A stretch of DNA of 64,000 nucleotides from CAYQQU01 sp964419545 (GCA_964419545.1 CAYQQU010000017.1:1-64000), one strand, 5' to 3'; positions 46,623 to 55,409 are shown, counted from the first letter of the stretch. Notes: generated by a model not told the origin, from the letters alone. Translations and numbers: made by a program.

Positions 46623-48437
46623 TTATTGATTCAAAGCCTTATCGAGGTTGAAGGCGGCGCTGATGAGGGCCAGGTGCGTAAACGCCTGCGGGAAGTTGCC
46701 GAGAGCTTCGCCTTTCGATCCTGTTTCTTCGGCGTAGAGGCCCAGGTGGTTGGCGTAGCCCAGCATTTGTTCGAATAAAAAACGGGCTTCTTCCAGTTTG
46801 CCGGCGCGGGTCAGGGCCTCCACCATCCAGAAGGTGCAGATGTTGAAGGTGCCTTCCTCTCCGGAAAGGCCGTCTTTGGTCCGGGTTACGTTGTAGCGGA
46901 AAACCAATCCGTCCGACACCAATCCGCCTTCGTGCGGAGGCCGGTTCATCGCGTCCAGCGTTTTCAGCATCCGTTTATCTTTGGGCGACACGAAAAACAC
47001 CAGGGGCATCATCAGGTTGGCGGCGTCGAGGCTATCGCTGTCGTAGCTTTGGACGAACGCCTGTATCTCGTCGTTCCATCCGTTGTTCATTATTTCTTCG
47101 TAGATGGTATCTCTTACCCTGAGCCATTTATCCCGGTCGGAAGGGAAGGAGCGCTTATCCGCCAGGCGAATGGCCCGGTCGAGGGCCACCCAGCTCATGA
47201 GTTTGGAATAAACGAAGTGTTGTTTCCCGCCGCGTACTTCCCAGATGCCTTCGTCTTTTTCCCGCCAGTTTTCGGCCACCCAGTTGACCAGCCTGCGCAG
47301 ATTGGTCCATAGGTCGTAAGAAATCGGGTCGCCATATTTGTTGTACAGGTAAACGGAGTCCATCAGCTCGCCGTAGATATCCAGTTGTAATTGATCGTAA
47401 GCGCCGTTGCCGATGCGTACGGGCGCGGATTGACGGTATCCTTCCAGGTGATCCAGGTGTTCTTCGGTGAGCTGATGCCGCCCGTCGATGCCGTACATGA
47501 TCTGCAGCGAGCCGTCGGGCTCCAGTTCCCGGCAGCGCGCTTCGATCCACCGCATGAAATTTTCGGCTTCCTGGTTGAAGCCGATGCGCATAAAACCGTA
47601 GATGGTGAAGGAGGCGTCGCGGATCCAGGTGTAGCGGTAGTCCCAGTTGCGTACCCCGCCGATCTCCTCGGGCAGCGAGCAGGTGGGGGCCGCGACGATG
47701 GCTCCCGTCGGTTCGAAGGTCAGCAGCTTCAGGGTGAGCGCGGACCGGTGGACCACCTCCCGCCAGCGGCCGGTATAGGTCGATTGGCTGAGCCAGTCGC
47801 GCCAGAACTTGACGGTCGTCTTGAAGCCCGAATAAGCGTTCTGGTCCGAAAAGCAGGCGCTGCAACTTTCGCCGGAGGGGATTTTTTTGATGACGAAATT
47901 GGCGGATTCTCCTTCAATCATCTCCAGGTCGGCCGCCGCCGCCCCTTCTTTTTCGTGGAGGGTGGCGCTGGTGGCCAGCCCCAGGCTCAGGTCCGGGGCA
48001 TGAAAGGCGGCGCCGTTTTCGTTGATGACAACGCGGTGCGCCTGCCGGCCGTAGTTGAAAGCCGGGGCGCATTCCACGCGCAGCTTCATCTTGCCCCGCA
48101 CCATGTGTATTCGGCGGACCAGCCGGTTTTCCCCGGCGCCGATCTCCGAATCGCCCACCGGCATGTAATCCATGATCTGGCAAACGCCGCCGTCGGTCAG
48201 AAAACGGCTGATCAGCACGTTGGTGTCCGGCCAATAGAATTGTTTGTACTTGAAGTCTGCATCGAGGGGATGAATCCGGAAAAAACCACCCTTTTGCTGG
48301 TCGAGAATAGCGCCGAAAACGCTGGGCGAGTCGAAATGAGGATAACACATCCAATCGATCGAGCCGTTGGTGCCCACCAGCGCAACGGTCCGCATGTTGC
48401 CGATAAGGCCGTAATTTTCTATGGGGAGGTATTCCAT
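46623..48437 (-). CDS. Glycoside hydrolase family 15 (trehalase/glucoamylase type)
   Basis: The 604-aa protein begins with the beta-sandwich typical of bacterial GH15 (IENYGLIGNMRTVALVGTNG, SIDWMCYPHFDSPSVFGAIL) followed by the (alpha/alpha)6 barrel (RNWDYRYTWIRDASFTIYGF; catalytic-Glu region GIWEVRGGKQHFVYSKLMSW). It releases glucose from trehalose or short alpha-glucans. It has no signal peptide. Neighbouring genes encode a glucose-dehydrogenase-type SDR upstream and two further glucosidases downstream, consistent with conversion of storage sugar to glucose and then to gluconate. Confidence 0.92.
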   Translation of the reverse strand: MEYLPIENYGLIGNMRTVALVGTNGSIDWMCYPHFDSPSVFGAILDQQKGGFFRIHPLDADFKYKQFYWPDTNVLISRFLTDGGVCQIMDYMPVGDSEIGAGENRLVRRIHMVRGKMKLRVECAPAFNYGRQAHRVVINENGAAFHAPDLSLGLATSATLHEKEGAAAADLEMIEGESANFVIKKIPSGESCSACFSDQNAYSGFKTTVKFWRDWLSQSTYTGRWREVVHRSALTLKLLTFEPTGAIVAAPTCSLPEEIGGVRNWDYRYTWIRDASFTIYGFMRIGFNQEAENFMRWIEARCRELEPDGSLQIMYGIDGRHQLTEEHLDHLEGYRQSAPVRIGNGAYDQLQLDIYGELMDSVYLYNKYGDPISYDLWTNLRRLVNWVAENWREKDEGIWEVRGGKQHFVYSKLMSWVALDRAIRLADKRSFPSDRDKWLRVRDTIYEEIMNNGWNDEIQAFVQSYDSDSLDAANLMMPLVFFVSPKDKRMLKTLDAMNRPPHEGGLVSDGLVFRYNVTRTKDGLSGEEGTFNICTFWMVEALTRAGKLEEARFLFEQMLGYANHLGLYAEETGSKGEALGNFPQAFTHLALISAAFNLDKALNQ

Positions 48438-48508
48438 GGATTCCTGTTTTTGCTAATTGAATGGACAAAATGCGTGTGATGTTGCATCGGCCGGTGGGCG
48501 GCTTACCC

Positions 48509-49324
48509 TCACCCGTTGTCCCGAAAACCCGGATACAGCGCCATCCCGCCGTCCACTACGATGGTTTGTCCGTGGATGTAGTCGCTTTGATCGGAAGCCA
48601 GCCAGACGGTGACGTTGCCGATATCGCTGGTTTCCCCGACCCGGCCGTAGGGGATGAGCTTCAGCAGTTCCTGCTCGGCCTCGGGCGTTTCCCAGGCCAT
48701 GCGGTTGATAGGGGTTTTGATGGCGCCGGGAGCGATGCTGTTGACGCGGATGCCTTTTTCGCCCAGCTCCTGAGCGATGGATTTCATGAAAAGCATCACG
48801 CCGCCTTTGGAGGCGGCGTAGTTGACGTGGCCGGCCCACGGGATGAGCTCGTGCACGGAACTCATACAGATGATCTTGCCGAGGGAAACGGAGACCTCCC
48901 GGCGTGGTCCCCGGCGCAGAAATTCCCGGGCAGCCGCCTGGGCGCAGAGAAACTGGCCGGTGAGGTTGACGTTGAGCACGAAATTCCAGTCTTCCAGGCT
49001 CATGTCGACAAAGGGGGCGTCTTTTTGCAGGCCTGCATTATTGACCAGGATATCCACCGTGCCGTAGGTGTCGACGGCCGCCTTGAACATGGCTTCTACC
49101 TGGTCTTTCCGGCTGACGTCGGCTTTGAAGGGCAAGCCTTTGCCGCCGGCGGCTTCGATTTCGGCTACCGCTTCTTCTGCGCCGCGCGAATTGCCGGCGT
49201 AATTGACGATGACGTTGGCGCCGGCCTGCCCCAGCGCGATGGCGCAGGCTTTGCCGATGCCCGAGCTGCCGCCCGTGACGACGGCGGTTTGGTTGGCTAA
49301 CGGATGTTCGGAATTGTAGATCAT
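48509..49324 (-). CDS. SDR oxidoreductase, glucose 1-dehydrogenase type
   Basis: The 271-aa classical SDR has TGGSSGIGKACAIALG (cofactor site), NNAGLQKDAPF, catalytic Ser region MSSVHE and YAASKGG (Tyr-x3-Lys). The overall pattern (IAPGAIKTPINRMAWETPE, GQTIVVDGGMALYPGF) is that of glucose 1-dehydrogenases, which oxidise beta-D-glucose to gluconolactone with NAD(P). It is 71 bases upstream of the GH15 gene, and the pairing supports glucose as substrate; sequence alone cannot prove it. Confidence 0.88.
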   Translation of the reverse strand: MIYNSEHPLANQTAVVTGGSSGIGKACAIALGQAGANVIVNYAGNSRGAEEAVAEIEAAGGKGLPFKADVSRKDQVEAMFKAAVDTYGTVDILVNNAGLQKDAPFVDMSLEDWNFVLNVNLTGQFLCAQAAAREFLRRGPRREVSVSLGKIICMSSVHELIPWAGHVNYAASKGGVMLFMKSIAQELGEKGIRVNSIAPGAIKTPINRMAWETPEAEQELLKLIPYGRVGETSDIGNVTVWLASDQSDYIHGQTIVVDGGMALYPGFRDNG

Positions 49325-49358
49325 GGCTGTTCTTTTTATCGCCCGGTCACTGATGGGA

Positions 49359-50360
49359 TCATTTACCCTGTTCGATGACCATCACGGCGTGCCCGTCCGG
49401 GTCGCGGACGAAAAAGGCGTTGTGATTGCCCAACGGATTGATGCCGTTGGAGATGAATGAATAATTCGTTTGCTGCAATTTACGGAAAGTACTTTCGATA
49501 TCGTCCACCATCACCGTACTGTGCCAGTGCCACAGATCGGTCGGCCGGCTGTCGGCGGGGTAGGGGCGTCCGCCCGGAGGCGCCAGGTATTCCAGAAATT
49601 CGATCCCGAAGCCGCGCTGCGCCCGCAGGCCGGTGATGATCAGGTGCGCGCCGAACACCTGGTTGAGGCGTTCCTGCTCGGCGCCGTAGTTTTCGCTGTT
49701 GCCGGCGACTTTTAACCCCAAAATATCCTGATAAAAGACCGCCGACCGGTCCGTATCGTCAATGCCGATCGCCGTGTGGTCGATGCCCAGGAACAACCGG
49801 CCGGATGGCGCCTGCCAGCGCGGGTCGCCTTTTCCTTCCGGGAAGTGGATGAGTTCGAGGTTGTGGCCATCGGGGTCGCGAAAGTAAAAGGCGCTGATGC
49901 CGGCGGCGGCCGGAAGATATTCCGGCAGGGTCTGCGGCGCGGTGGAGACGTGCGTTACCTTGTTTGCTCTGAGTCGGCGGTACGCCGCCTCCATATCGCT
50001 GACCACGATGGCGATGTGCTGGAACCAGCGATCGTTGCTGCGGGCGTCCGCCGGGGGGAGCAACTGGCGGTCTTCGCCGATAAATTCGATCAGCTCGATT
50101 TGCTCCGCTCCCAGCTGCAAAACCACAACCTCGGCGCGCAGCTCTTCCTCCTTGAGGCCCATTGTCCTTTGAAAAGCAGAACCGGACAGTTGATACCGTT
50201 CTACTGCTTTGAACGTTAACACTTCTTCGTAAAAAGGCTGGATGATGTCCAGGTCAGATACCGTGATGCTCACTTTGCTGACCTGGCGGGCCGTCTGGCC
50301 GTAAAGCTGAGCCAGCGCGAGCAACAGGAAAATGGGGATCAGGCGAATGGATAGGTTCAT
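49359..50360 (-). CDS. Exported two-domain VOC protein
   Basis: The 333-aa protein has a signal peptide (MNLSIRLIPIFLLLALAQLYGQ) and two vicinal-oxygen-chelate (glyoxalase/dioxygenase-like) modules: VSKVSITVSDLDIIQPFYEE...HNLELIHFPEG (~25-190) and GIDHTAIGIDDTDRSAVFYQ...DGHAVMVIEQ (~190-333). His and Glu metal positions of the fold are present. It sits 21 bases after a GMC oxidoreductase gene; the exported location and pairing suggest it handles a small oxidised product. The substrate is unknown. Confidence 0.85.
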   Translation of the reverse strand: MNLSIRLIPIFLLLALAQLYGQTARQVSKVSITVSDLDIIQPFYEEVLTFKAVERYQLSGSAFQRTMGLKEEELRAEVVVLQLGAEQIELIEFIGEDRQLLPPADARSNDRWFQHIAIVVSDMEAAYRRLRANKVTHVSTAPQTLPEYLPAAAGISAFYFRDPDGHNLELIHFPEGKGDPRWQAPSGRLFLGIDHTAIGIDDTDRSAVFYQDILGLKVAGNSENYGAEQERLNQVFGAHLIITGLRAQRGFGIEFLEYLAPPGGRPYPADSRPTDLWHWHSTVMVDDIESTFRKLQQTNYSFISNGINPLGNHNAFFVRDPDGHAVMVIEQGK

Positions 50361-50381
50361 GACTAGGTCGTTGGCATTGAT

Positions 50382-51917
50382 TTAAAGAACTTCGTTTTTC
50401 AGGTGATCGCCCACGCGCAGCGCCTGCGCCATGATGGTCAGGCCCGGGTTGACTGCCGAACTCGAGGGGAAGAAGCTGCCGTCGACGACGTAGAGATTCT
50501 GTACTTCGTGGGACCGGCAGTACGTATTGAGCGCCGAGGTTTGCGGATCGTCGCCGAAGCGTACGGTGCCGCACTGGTGGGCGGTGCCGGCTACGGGGAT
50601 CTTTTTGCCGAGATAGAGGTTATTGGGCAACAAGTGTGTTTCACAGCCGACGTTTTCGAGTATCCAGCGCAGTTTTTTCTGCAGTCGGCGATGGCCTTCC
50701 AGGTTGTTTTCGGTGTAGTGGAGCTTCAACTGCCCGTTGTCTCCCAGCAGGACCCGGTTATTGGGGTCGGGCAGGTCTTCGGAAGTGAGCCAGAAGTCCA
50801 GGGCGTGCTTGGCGACATAATCCAGCGCCAGGCCCGGAGCGAAGCCGGGGGCGTCTTCTTTGTACATCAGTTGATCCGATTTGCCGAGCATCTGAATATG
50901 GCCGAGCGGATATTCGAAATCGTCGCTGCCGAAATAGAAGTCATTGAGCCCGATGGTTTTGCCGAAGAGCGTGAGGTTGGGCTTGCGCGAAATGGCGAGC
51001 AGCGCCGAGTTGTTGTGCGCCATATAGTTGCGACCGACCTGGTCGGAACCGTTGGCCAGTCCGTTGGGGTGGCGGTCGTTGCCGGAGCGCAGCAGCAGCG
51101 CCGCCGAGTTGACGGCTCCGCAGGCCACGACTACGATATCTGCATGGTAAGTGGCGGTTTCTCCGTCTTTGGTGACCACGACTTCCGTGACGGTATCGCC
51201 GGCAGTATTGGTATTGAGCTTTTCGACAAAGCTGCCGGTCATCAGGGTGACGTTGGAATGTTGTAGGGCGGGCTTGACGCCTACGACGTGCGCGTCCGCC
51301 TTAGCCTCGGAGGGGTCGGGGAAGCCGTCGAAGCGGTCGAGTACGGGCGGTGCTGCTCCGGGCTCGCCATCCGCCAGTCGCACGCCAATCGGCAGCGGAA
51401 AGGGGCGGAGGCCCATTTTCTGCATGTCGTCGTACAGTTCCTGAATACGCGGCTCGTGGGGCAGGGGGCCGTAAGCAAGGGGTTCGCCGGCCGGCGGCTC
51501 CGTCGGGTCGATGCCGCGTTCGCCGTGCACGTGGTACAGCTTTTCTGCTTCCGTGTAATACGGCTCGAGCTCCTGATAGCTGATAGGCCAGGCAGGAGAG
51601 ACGCCGCCGTGGTGTTGGACCTCCTGAAAATCGCGCTCGCGCATGCGCAGCAAAGCCGAACCGTATACTTTGGTATTGCCGCCTACACAATAGTGGATAC
51701 CCGGGTGGAAAGCTTTGCCCTTTTTGTCGAGCCAGGTTTCCTTGGCTTTGTATTTGGCGTCGAGGAAAACGGCCTGGGTGCTCCAGTTGTCGCGCTCGCG
51801 CGGAATAAAATCACCACGTTCCAGCAGGAGTATCTTTTTGCCGGTGGGCGCCAGTTTGTGAGCGAGGGTGCCGCCGCCGGCGCCCGTTCCAATGATGATG
51901 ATATCGTAATGAGCCAT
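50382..51917 (-). CDS. GMC family FAD oxidoreductase
   Basis: The 511-aa protein has the GMC dinucleotide motif (IIIGTGAGGGTLAHKLAPTG, LLLERG), a substrate domain and the C-terminal active region (AGTAHQCGTVRFGDD, VDGSFFPSSSAVNPGLTIMA, AQALRVGDHL). GMC enzymes oxidise alcohols or sugars such as glucose or choline with FAD. No Tat signal precedes the FAD site. It is the first gene of the long minus-strand array, and its upstream region carries a palindrome plus a consensus -7 element shared with the LRR gene next door. Confidence 0.9.
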   Translation of the reverse strand: MAHYDIIIIGTGAGGGTLAHKLAPTGKKILLLERGDFIPRERDNWSTQAVFLDAKYKAKETWLDKKGKAFHPGIHYCVGGNTKVYGSALLRMRERDFQEVQHHGGVSPAWPISYQELEPYYTEAEKLYHVHGERGIDPTEPPAGEPLAYGPLPHEPRIQELYDDMQKMGLRPFPLPIGVRLADGEPGAAPPVLDRFDGFPDPSEAKADAHVVGVKPALQHSNVTLMTGSFVEKLNTNTAGDTVTEVVVTKDGETATYHADIVVVACGAVNSAALLLRSGNDRHPNGLANGSDQVGRNYMAHNNSALLAISRKPNLTLFGKTIGLNDFYFGSDDFEYPLGHIQMLGKSDQLMYKEDAPGFAPGLALDYVAKHALDFWLTSEDLPDPNNRVLLGDNGQLKLHYTENNLEGHRRLQKKLRWILENVGCETHLLPNNLYLGKKIPVAGTAHQCGTVRFGDDPQTSALNTYCRSHEVQNLYVVDGSFFPSSSAVNPGLTIMAQALRVGDHLKNEVL

Positions 51918-51933
51918 GAGCTTCTTTTTGATA

Positions 51934-51977
51934 CAAAAATAGCCATAAGGTTACCGGCAAGTTGTTACCCCGGTAAC
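51934..51977 (-). promoter_or_regulatory. GMC-gene promoter with palindromic site
   Basis: On the minus strand, GTTACCGGGGTAAC (51977-51964) is followed after exactly 22 bases by TATTTTTG (51941-51934), a perfect TAnnTTTG element. The palindrome centre is about 29 bases upstream of the start of this element, the usual place for an activator that contacts polymerase. A half-site GGTTACC lies in the spacer. Confidence 0.6.
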
Positions 51978-52006
51978 AGGAGCGCGATTTTGAGAAAAAT
52001 TCTGGA

Positions 52007-53197
52007 TTAATAGAGTACCGGCGGGCGGGTCATTTTTTTCAGAACGGCATCGAGGTGCTCCACTGGGTTATTGCGCAGGTCGAGTCGCTCGAGCTGTTTC
52101 AGGTCTTCGAAACCCGCCGGAAGCCTGGAGATTTGATTATTCCTGGCGAATAGCCACTCCAACTGGGTGAGGCGGACGAGGGAAGCGGGCAAGGCATCCA
52201 TTTTGTTGCTGCTGAAAAAAACGCGTTTCAGATTGATCAGTTGTCCGAAGGTTTCCGGCATCGGACCGAGGGATGGCATGCCGGCCAGGGAAAGTTCTTC
52301 GAGCTTATCCAGCTCCCAGAAAGTTTCCGGCAGTGCGGTCAGGCGATTGGCGGTTAGGTGAAGCTCGCGGAGGTTGGTCAGCCGGCCAAAACAATCGGGC
52401 AGGTTGGCGAGCTGGTTTCCCGTAAGCAACAAATGGCGCAATTCGCTCAGCCGGCATATTCCGGCCGGCAGCTCCCGGAGTTGATTCTGGCGAAAGCTCA
52501 GCCAGCGGAGGCGTTCCAAATTGCCGATGGTTTCCGGAATGGCGGTCAGTTGGGCCTGGGTGACGACCAGTTTTTCCAGGCTGGTCAGTTGTCCGATCAC
52601 GGGGGGCAGTTCCTGCAAGGGGTTGTCGCTGAGGTAGAGCTCTTTTAAGTTTCTCAACTCCGCCAGCCAGTCGGGCAGGGTAGTCAGCCGATTATCGGTG
52701 AGGTGCAGGTATTCCAGGTGAGGCAGCTCCCGCAAAGCCGCAGGTAATTCAGCGAGGCCCGAGGCCGTGAGGTTTAGATTTTGGGCTTTTTCGGCGGCCG
52801 CTTTTTCAATGCGGACCGACCAGCGGGGGCGATGAGTATCCATAATGTGGATGTCCAGCATCTTCACGATGCGGCCGGCCAGGTCGGGATGCGGATAAAA
52901 GCCACTATCGATGAAACACATGGTGACGCCTCGCCCGGTATAGGCAGGATGAACGGGAAGTCGACGGTGAAGGGGTAAAATCCAGTAATCTTCCGAAGCG
53001 CGGCCTTCAAATTCGGAGTCGAAAGCCTGCCACTGGTCCAGCTGCGCCTGATCGACACAACGCGTGCAAGCGCCTTTTTCCGGAGCCCAACCGGGCGCCT
53101 CGGCGGACAGGTTCTCAACGACCGCGCTGTCCTGCGGGCCATGAAAATGACGGATCAGGCAACGATTGGGCTGACGGCAGATCGGACAAAGCAGCAT
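52007..53197 (-). CDS. LRR protein with N-terminal fragment of an S8 peptidase
   Basis: The 396-aa protein is a chimera. Residues 1-50 hold a zinc-ribbon-like part (CPIC, CTRC). Residues ~78-117 read HPAYTGRGVTMCFIDSGFYP, then HPDLAGRIVKMLDI, the catalytic-Asp region of subtilisin-like S8 peptidases (Asp97). The His and Ser catalytic segments never follow; from ~135 to 396 the protein is about ten 23-residue leucine-rich repeats (LPDWLAELRNLKELYLSDNP type). It is probably a non-catalytic binding protein, cytoplasmic or unusually located, since no signal peptide is present. It shares a promoter palindrome with the GMC gene. Confidence 0.8.
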   Translation of the reverse strand: MLLCPICRQPNRCLIRHFHGPQDSAVVENLSAEAPGWAPEKGACTRCVDQAQLDQWQAFDSEFEGRASEDYWILPLHRRLPVHPAYTGRGVTMCFIDSGFYPHPDLAGRIVKMLDIHIMDTHRPRWSVRIEKAAAEKAQNLNLTASGLAELPAALRELPHLEYLHLTDNRLTTLPDWLAELRNLKELYLSDNPLQELPPVIGQLTSLEKLVVTQAQLTAIPETIGNLERLRWLSFRQNQLRELPAGICRLSELRHLLLTGNQLANLPDCFGRLTNLRELHLTANRLTALPETFWELDKLEELSLAGMPSLGPMPETFGQLINLKRVFFSSNKMDALPASLVRLTQLEWLFARNNQISRLPAGFEDLKQLERLDLRNNPVEHLDAVLKKMTRPPVLY

Positions 53198-53223
53198 GCG
53201 TGTTCTTTTTATTATACTTGCTG

Positions 53224-53267
53224 CAAAATTGCCGATCCAGCACCAAAAAATATGTCACCCCGGTAAC
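53224..53267 (-). promoter_or_regulatory. LRR-gene promoter with palindromic site
   Basis: On the minus strand, GTTACCGGGGTGAC (53267-53254) is followed after exactly 22 bases by CAATTTTG (53231-53224), one mismatch from TAnnTTTG. Site, spacing and orientation copy those in front of the GMC gene. Confidence 0.5.
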
Positions 53268-53282
53268 ATCGCTCTGTATTGT

Positions 53283-53325
53283 CACACCCCACACCCACAC
53301 CCACACCCACACCCACACCCACACT
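53283..53325. repeat. Hexanucleotide microsatellite (CCCACA)n
   Basis: About seven uninterrupted CACACC/CCCACA units lie directly beside the TAG stop (53324) of the next minus-strand gene and upstream of the LRR promoter. It is a strand-slippage-prone tract between the two genes. Confidence 0.9.
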
Positions 53326-54067
53326 AATTAAACCCGTACGTATAGGCCGCCCCCTCCCCCGACCGCTCCACGATACTCCAAAACTGGTGATCATCCGTCA
53401 CGATACCCAGGAAGAAGATCCAGTTTTCCGCCGTCGTAGCGTCGTTGTCCGGTCCGGGAATCTCCGTTTCTTCGTCGGGGATTTCTTCAAAGATCGGCAC
53501 GAGCTGCAGGTAGCCGGCGTTCATGCGTTCTTTGAGCAGGCCGGTGACCAGGTTGTTGTATTTTGCCGGGTCTTTCAGATCTTCGGGATTGATCTCAAAG
53601 ACGAACTCCACGAGGTTGCGCACCTCGTAAAAGGGGCTGTCGCGTTTGTCTTCCGTCAGCAAATTGACGACTGCCGCCCGCAGGGCTTCGTAGAAGCTGA
53701 CTGTCCCGGGAAAGCGGCAGTTCATAGTCTCCACTACTCGCGGATCGATGCGAAACGCCATGCGCCACAGGCCGTACTCGCGGCGGATGGCGTTGATTTC
53801 CCCATTGAGGATGGTCTCATCCAGCAAGGGGCCGTTGTTGCGAAACCAGGCTTCGGCCGAATCGGTCCAGTTGTATTCCCGCAGGATATAGTCGGCTGTC
53901 GCCCGCTCGATCTCGGTGATGCTGTCGCCGTCGCAGAGGGCCCGGGCGATCTGCCGGGCGTCGTCGTTGGAAATGCGGCCGTCGCCCCGACGGCCGACGA
54001 GCTCGTCGGCCAGCTCCAGCAGTTGGCGGTCGTATTTGTGACCGTCGATGATGCGGTAGTAGCTCAT
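53324..54067 (-). CDS. Conserved hypothetical protein (YRIIDG-type N-domain)
   Basis: The ~247-aa soluble protein starts at ATG 54067 (MSYYRIIDGHKYDRQLLELA). Its first ~75 residues (GDGRISNDDARQIARAL, ITEIERATADYILREYNWT) form a compact helical domain with an acidic loop resembling a calcium-binding turn, seen in several bacteria. The rest is unassigned, with an acidic stretch (IFEEIPDEETEIPGPDND) and an aromatic C-terminus (NWIFFLGIVTDDHQFWSIV). The function is unknown. It ends on the microsatellite, 127 bases before the LRR start. Confidence 0.7.
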   Translation of the reverse strand: MSYYRIIDGHKYDRQLLELADELVGRRGDGRISNDDARQIARALCDGDSITEIERATADYILREYNWTDSAEAWFRNNGPLLDETILNGEINAIRREYGLWRMAFRIDPRVVETMNCRFPGTVSFYEALRAAVVNLLTEDKRDSPFYEVRNLVEFVFEINPEDLKDPAKYNNLVTGLLKERMNAGYLQLVPIFEEIPDEETEIPGPDNDATTAENWIFFLGIVTDDHQFWSIVERSGEGAAYTYGFN

Positions 54068-54208
54068 TGGTTGGCGTTTTCTTGGCAAAATCTCAAGATA
54101 TCAATAATCGACTTGGGGGTGGAGGGGGGGGCAGGGCAATCGCATTTAAAAGGTGCTGCCTCTCAATTGTCGTTTTTGACGATGAGTAATGGTTTGGGTT
54201 TACGCTAC

Positions 54209-54245
54209 AATAAAGACCGCCGTGAGCGGATGGCTCCGACGGTCT
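54209..54245 (-). terminator. Possible terminator of the universal stress gene
   Basis: On the minus strand GACCGTCG pairs with CGGCGGTC (one G-T pair) and is followed by TTTATT. It lies about 85 bases after the stop at 54331; the tract is weak. Confidence 0.4.
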
Positions 54246-54330
54246 CCCGAAAAACTAACCTCACTAAATAGAAAAAAAGTTCACCAAATTTTTCTCCGAA
54301 CGCTGCGCTGATTCCAGTCATTGCCGGTGG

Positions 54331-55233
54331 TCATTTGACCACCAGGGTGGGAATGCGCCGGTTGTGGGTGAGCACCTTTTCAGTGATGCTGCCCAGCAGG
54401 AGAAGCTCAACGCGGGAGTGCCCCTTGGCGCCCATCACGATGAGGTCGATATCGTTGTGTTCGGCATAGTCGGTGATGTAAGAGGGAATGCCCGGATCGA
54501 TGCGTTCGATGAGCACCGTTTCGATCTTTCCGGCCGCTTCGCCGGCGTGGGTGTCCAGAAAGGCGTGGAACGCTTCCCGGCGGTCTTCTTCGAGCATGCG
54601 TTTGAGCTGCTCGCGGCTTTTCTGGATGCGATAGACGCTTACGTTAGGCATATCGTAAACGTTCAGCGCGATGACCTTAGCCGGCTCCGCGAGGGCTTCG
54701 TTGAGCGCCAGGGCCGTTTGCAGGGCTTTAACCGAATTTTCGGAAAAGTCGATCGGCACCAGTATTTTCTTCAATTGCGGGCGGGCCTGGTCGGGAATGA
54801 CGAGGGCGTTGCTCGGCACCTTGCGGGCGAAGTTGCGGGCGAGGATGCCGTGCTGGCCGCTCTGCGTCTTCTGACCGATAACCGCCAGGTCCGCTTTTAC
54901 TTCTCCGGCGTCATTGAGCAGTTCCTCCAGGGGGTCGCCTTCGCGAACGTCCAGCTCCACGCGCAAGGCGTTGTCTTTGGAAAACCGCTCGCGGATCTTC
55001 GCCTCCATGCGGTCGATCACTTCCTCGTTCAGTTCGTAATTGCTGACCACCCCCTGGGCTTCCCGTTCGTACATTTCGTTAAACAGATCAAATCGGGGGA
55101 CGACATGCAGGAAGTAGGCCGCTTCGGTAGGTATCTGGCTCGTGAAAAAGTCGAGGTAGTCCAGCGTCGCCTGGTCGCTATCGCCCAGTTCCAGGGCGAC
55201 CATCAGTTGTTTTAGCCGGAAAGGCTCTGTCAT
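54331..55233 (-). CDS. Tandem universal stress protein
   Basis: The ~300-aa protein has two UspA domains. The first (residues ~5-145) has ADLAVIGQKTQSG; the second (~150-300) has KKILVPIDFSENSVKALQTA and the ATP-binding signature IVMGAKGHSRVELLLLGSIT. Such proteins act in the cytoplasm under starvation or oxidative stress. The ATG at 55233 (MTEPFRLKQLMVAL) starts at the first strand; an in-frame ATG at 55272 would add 13 Thr-rich residues and cannot be excluded. It is the upstream neighbour of the stress-like gene group. Confidence 0.9.
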   Translation of the reverse strand: MTEPFRLKQLMVALELGDSDQATLDYLDFFTSQIPTEAAYFLHVVPRFDLFNEMYEREAQGVVSNYELNEEVIDRMEAKIRERFSKDNALRVELDVREGDPLEELLNDAGEVKADLAVIGQKTQSGQHGILARNFARKVPSNALVIPDQARPQLKKILVPIDFSENSVKALQTALALNEALAEPAKVIALNVYDMPNVSVYRIQKSREQLKRMLEEDRREAFHAFLDTHAGEAAGKIETVLIERIDPGIPSYITDYAEHNDIDLIVMGAKGHSRVELLLLGSITEKVLTHNRRIPTLVVK

Positions 55234-55409
55234 AATCGCTGTCAATGTGGTGGTTTGGTGAATGGTTTTCATTCCTTTTGGTTCTGCAAATAAATTTAGC
55301 CGGCGGGTATACCCGGTCAGATGACAATTATCATGCGCAGTTTATGACTTTTATCAGTCCGCCCGGCAGTTGGAAAAGGTACATTTGGTAAGGACCAAAA
55401 CCCAGCGCC

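Noticed and set aside
35559..54067. Paralogy between the hypothetical proteins at 35559-36401 and 53324-54067
   Set aside because: Both have aromatic C-terminal stretches, but I could not align them over a convincing length, and their N-terminal domains differ.
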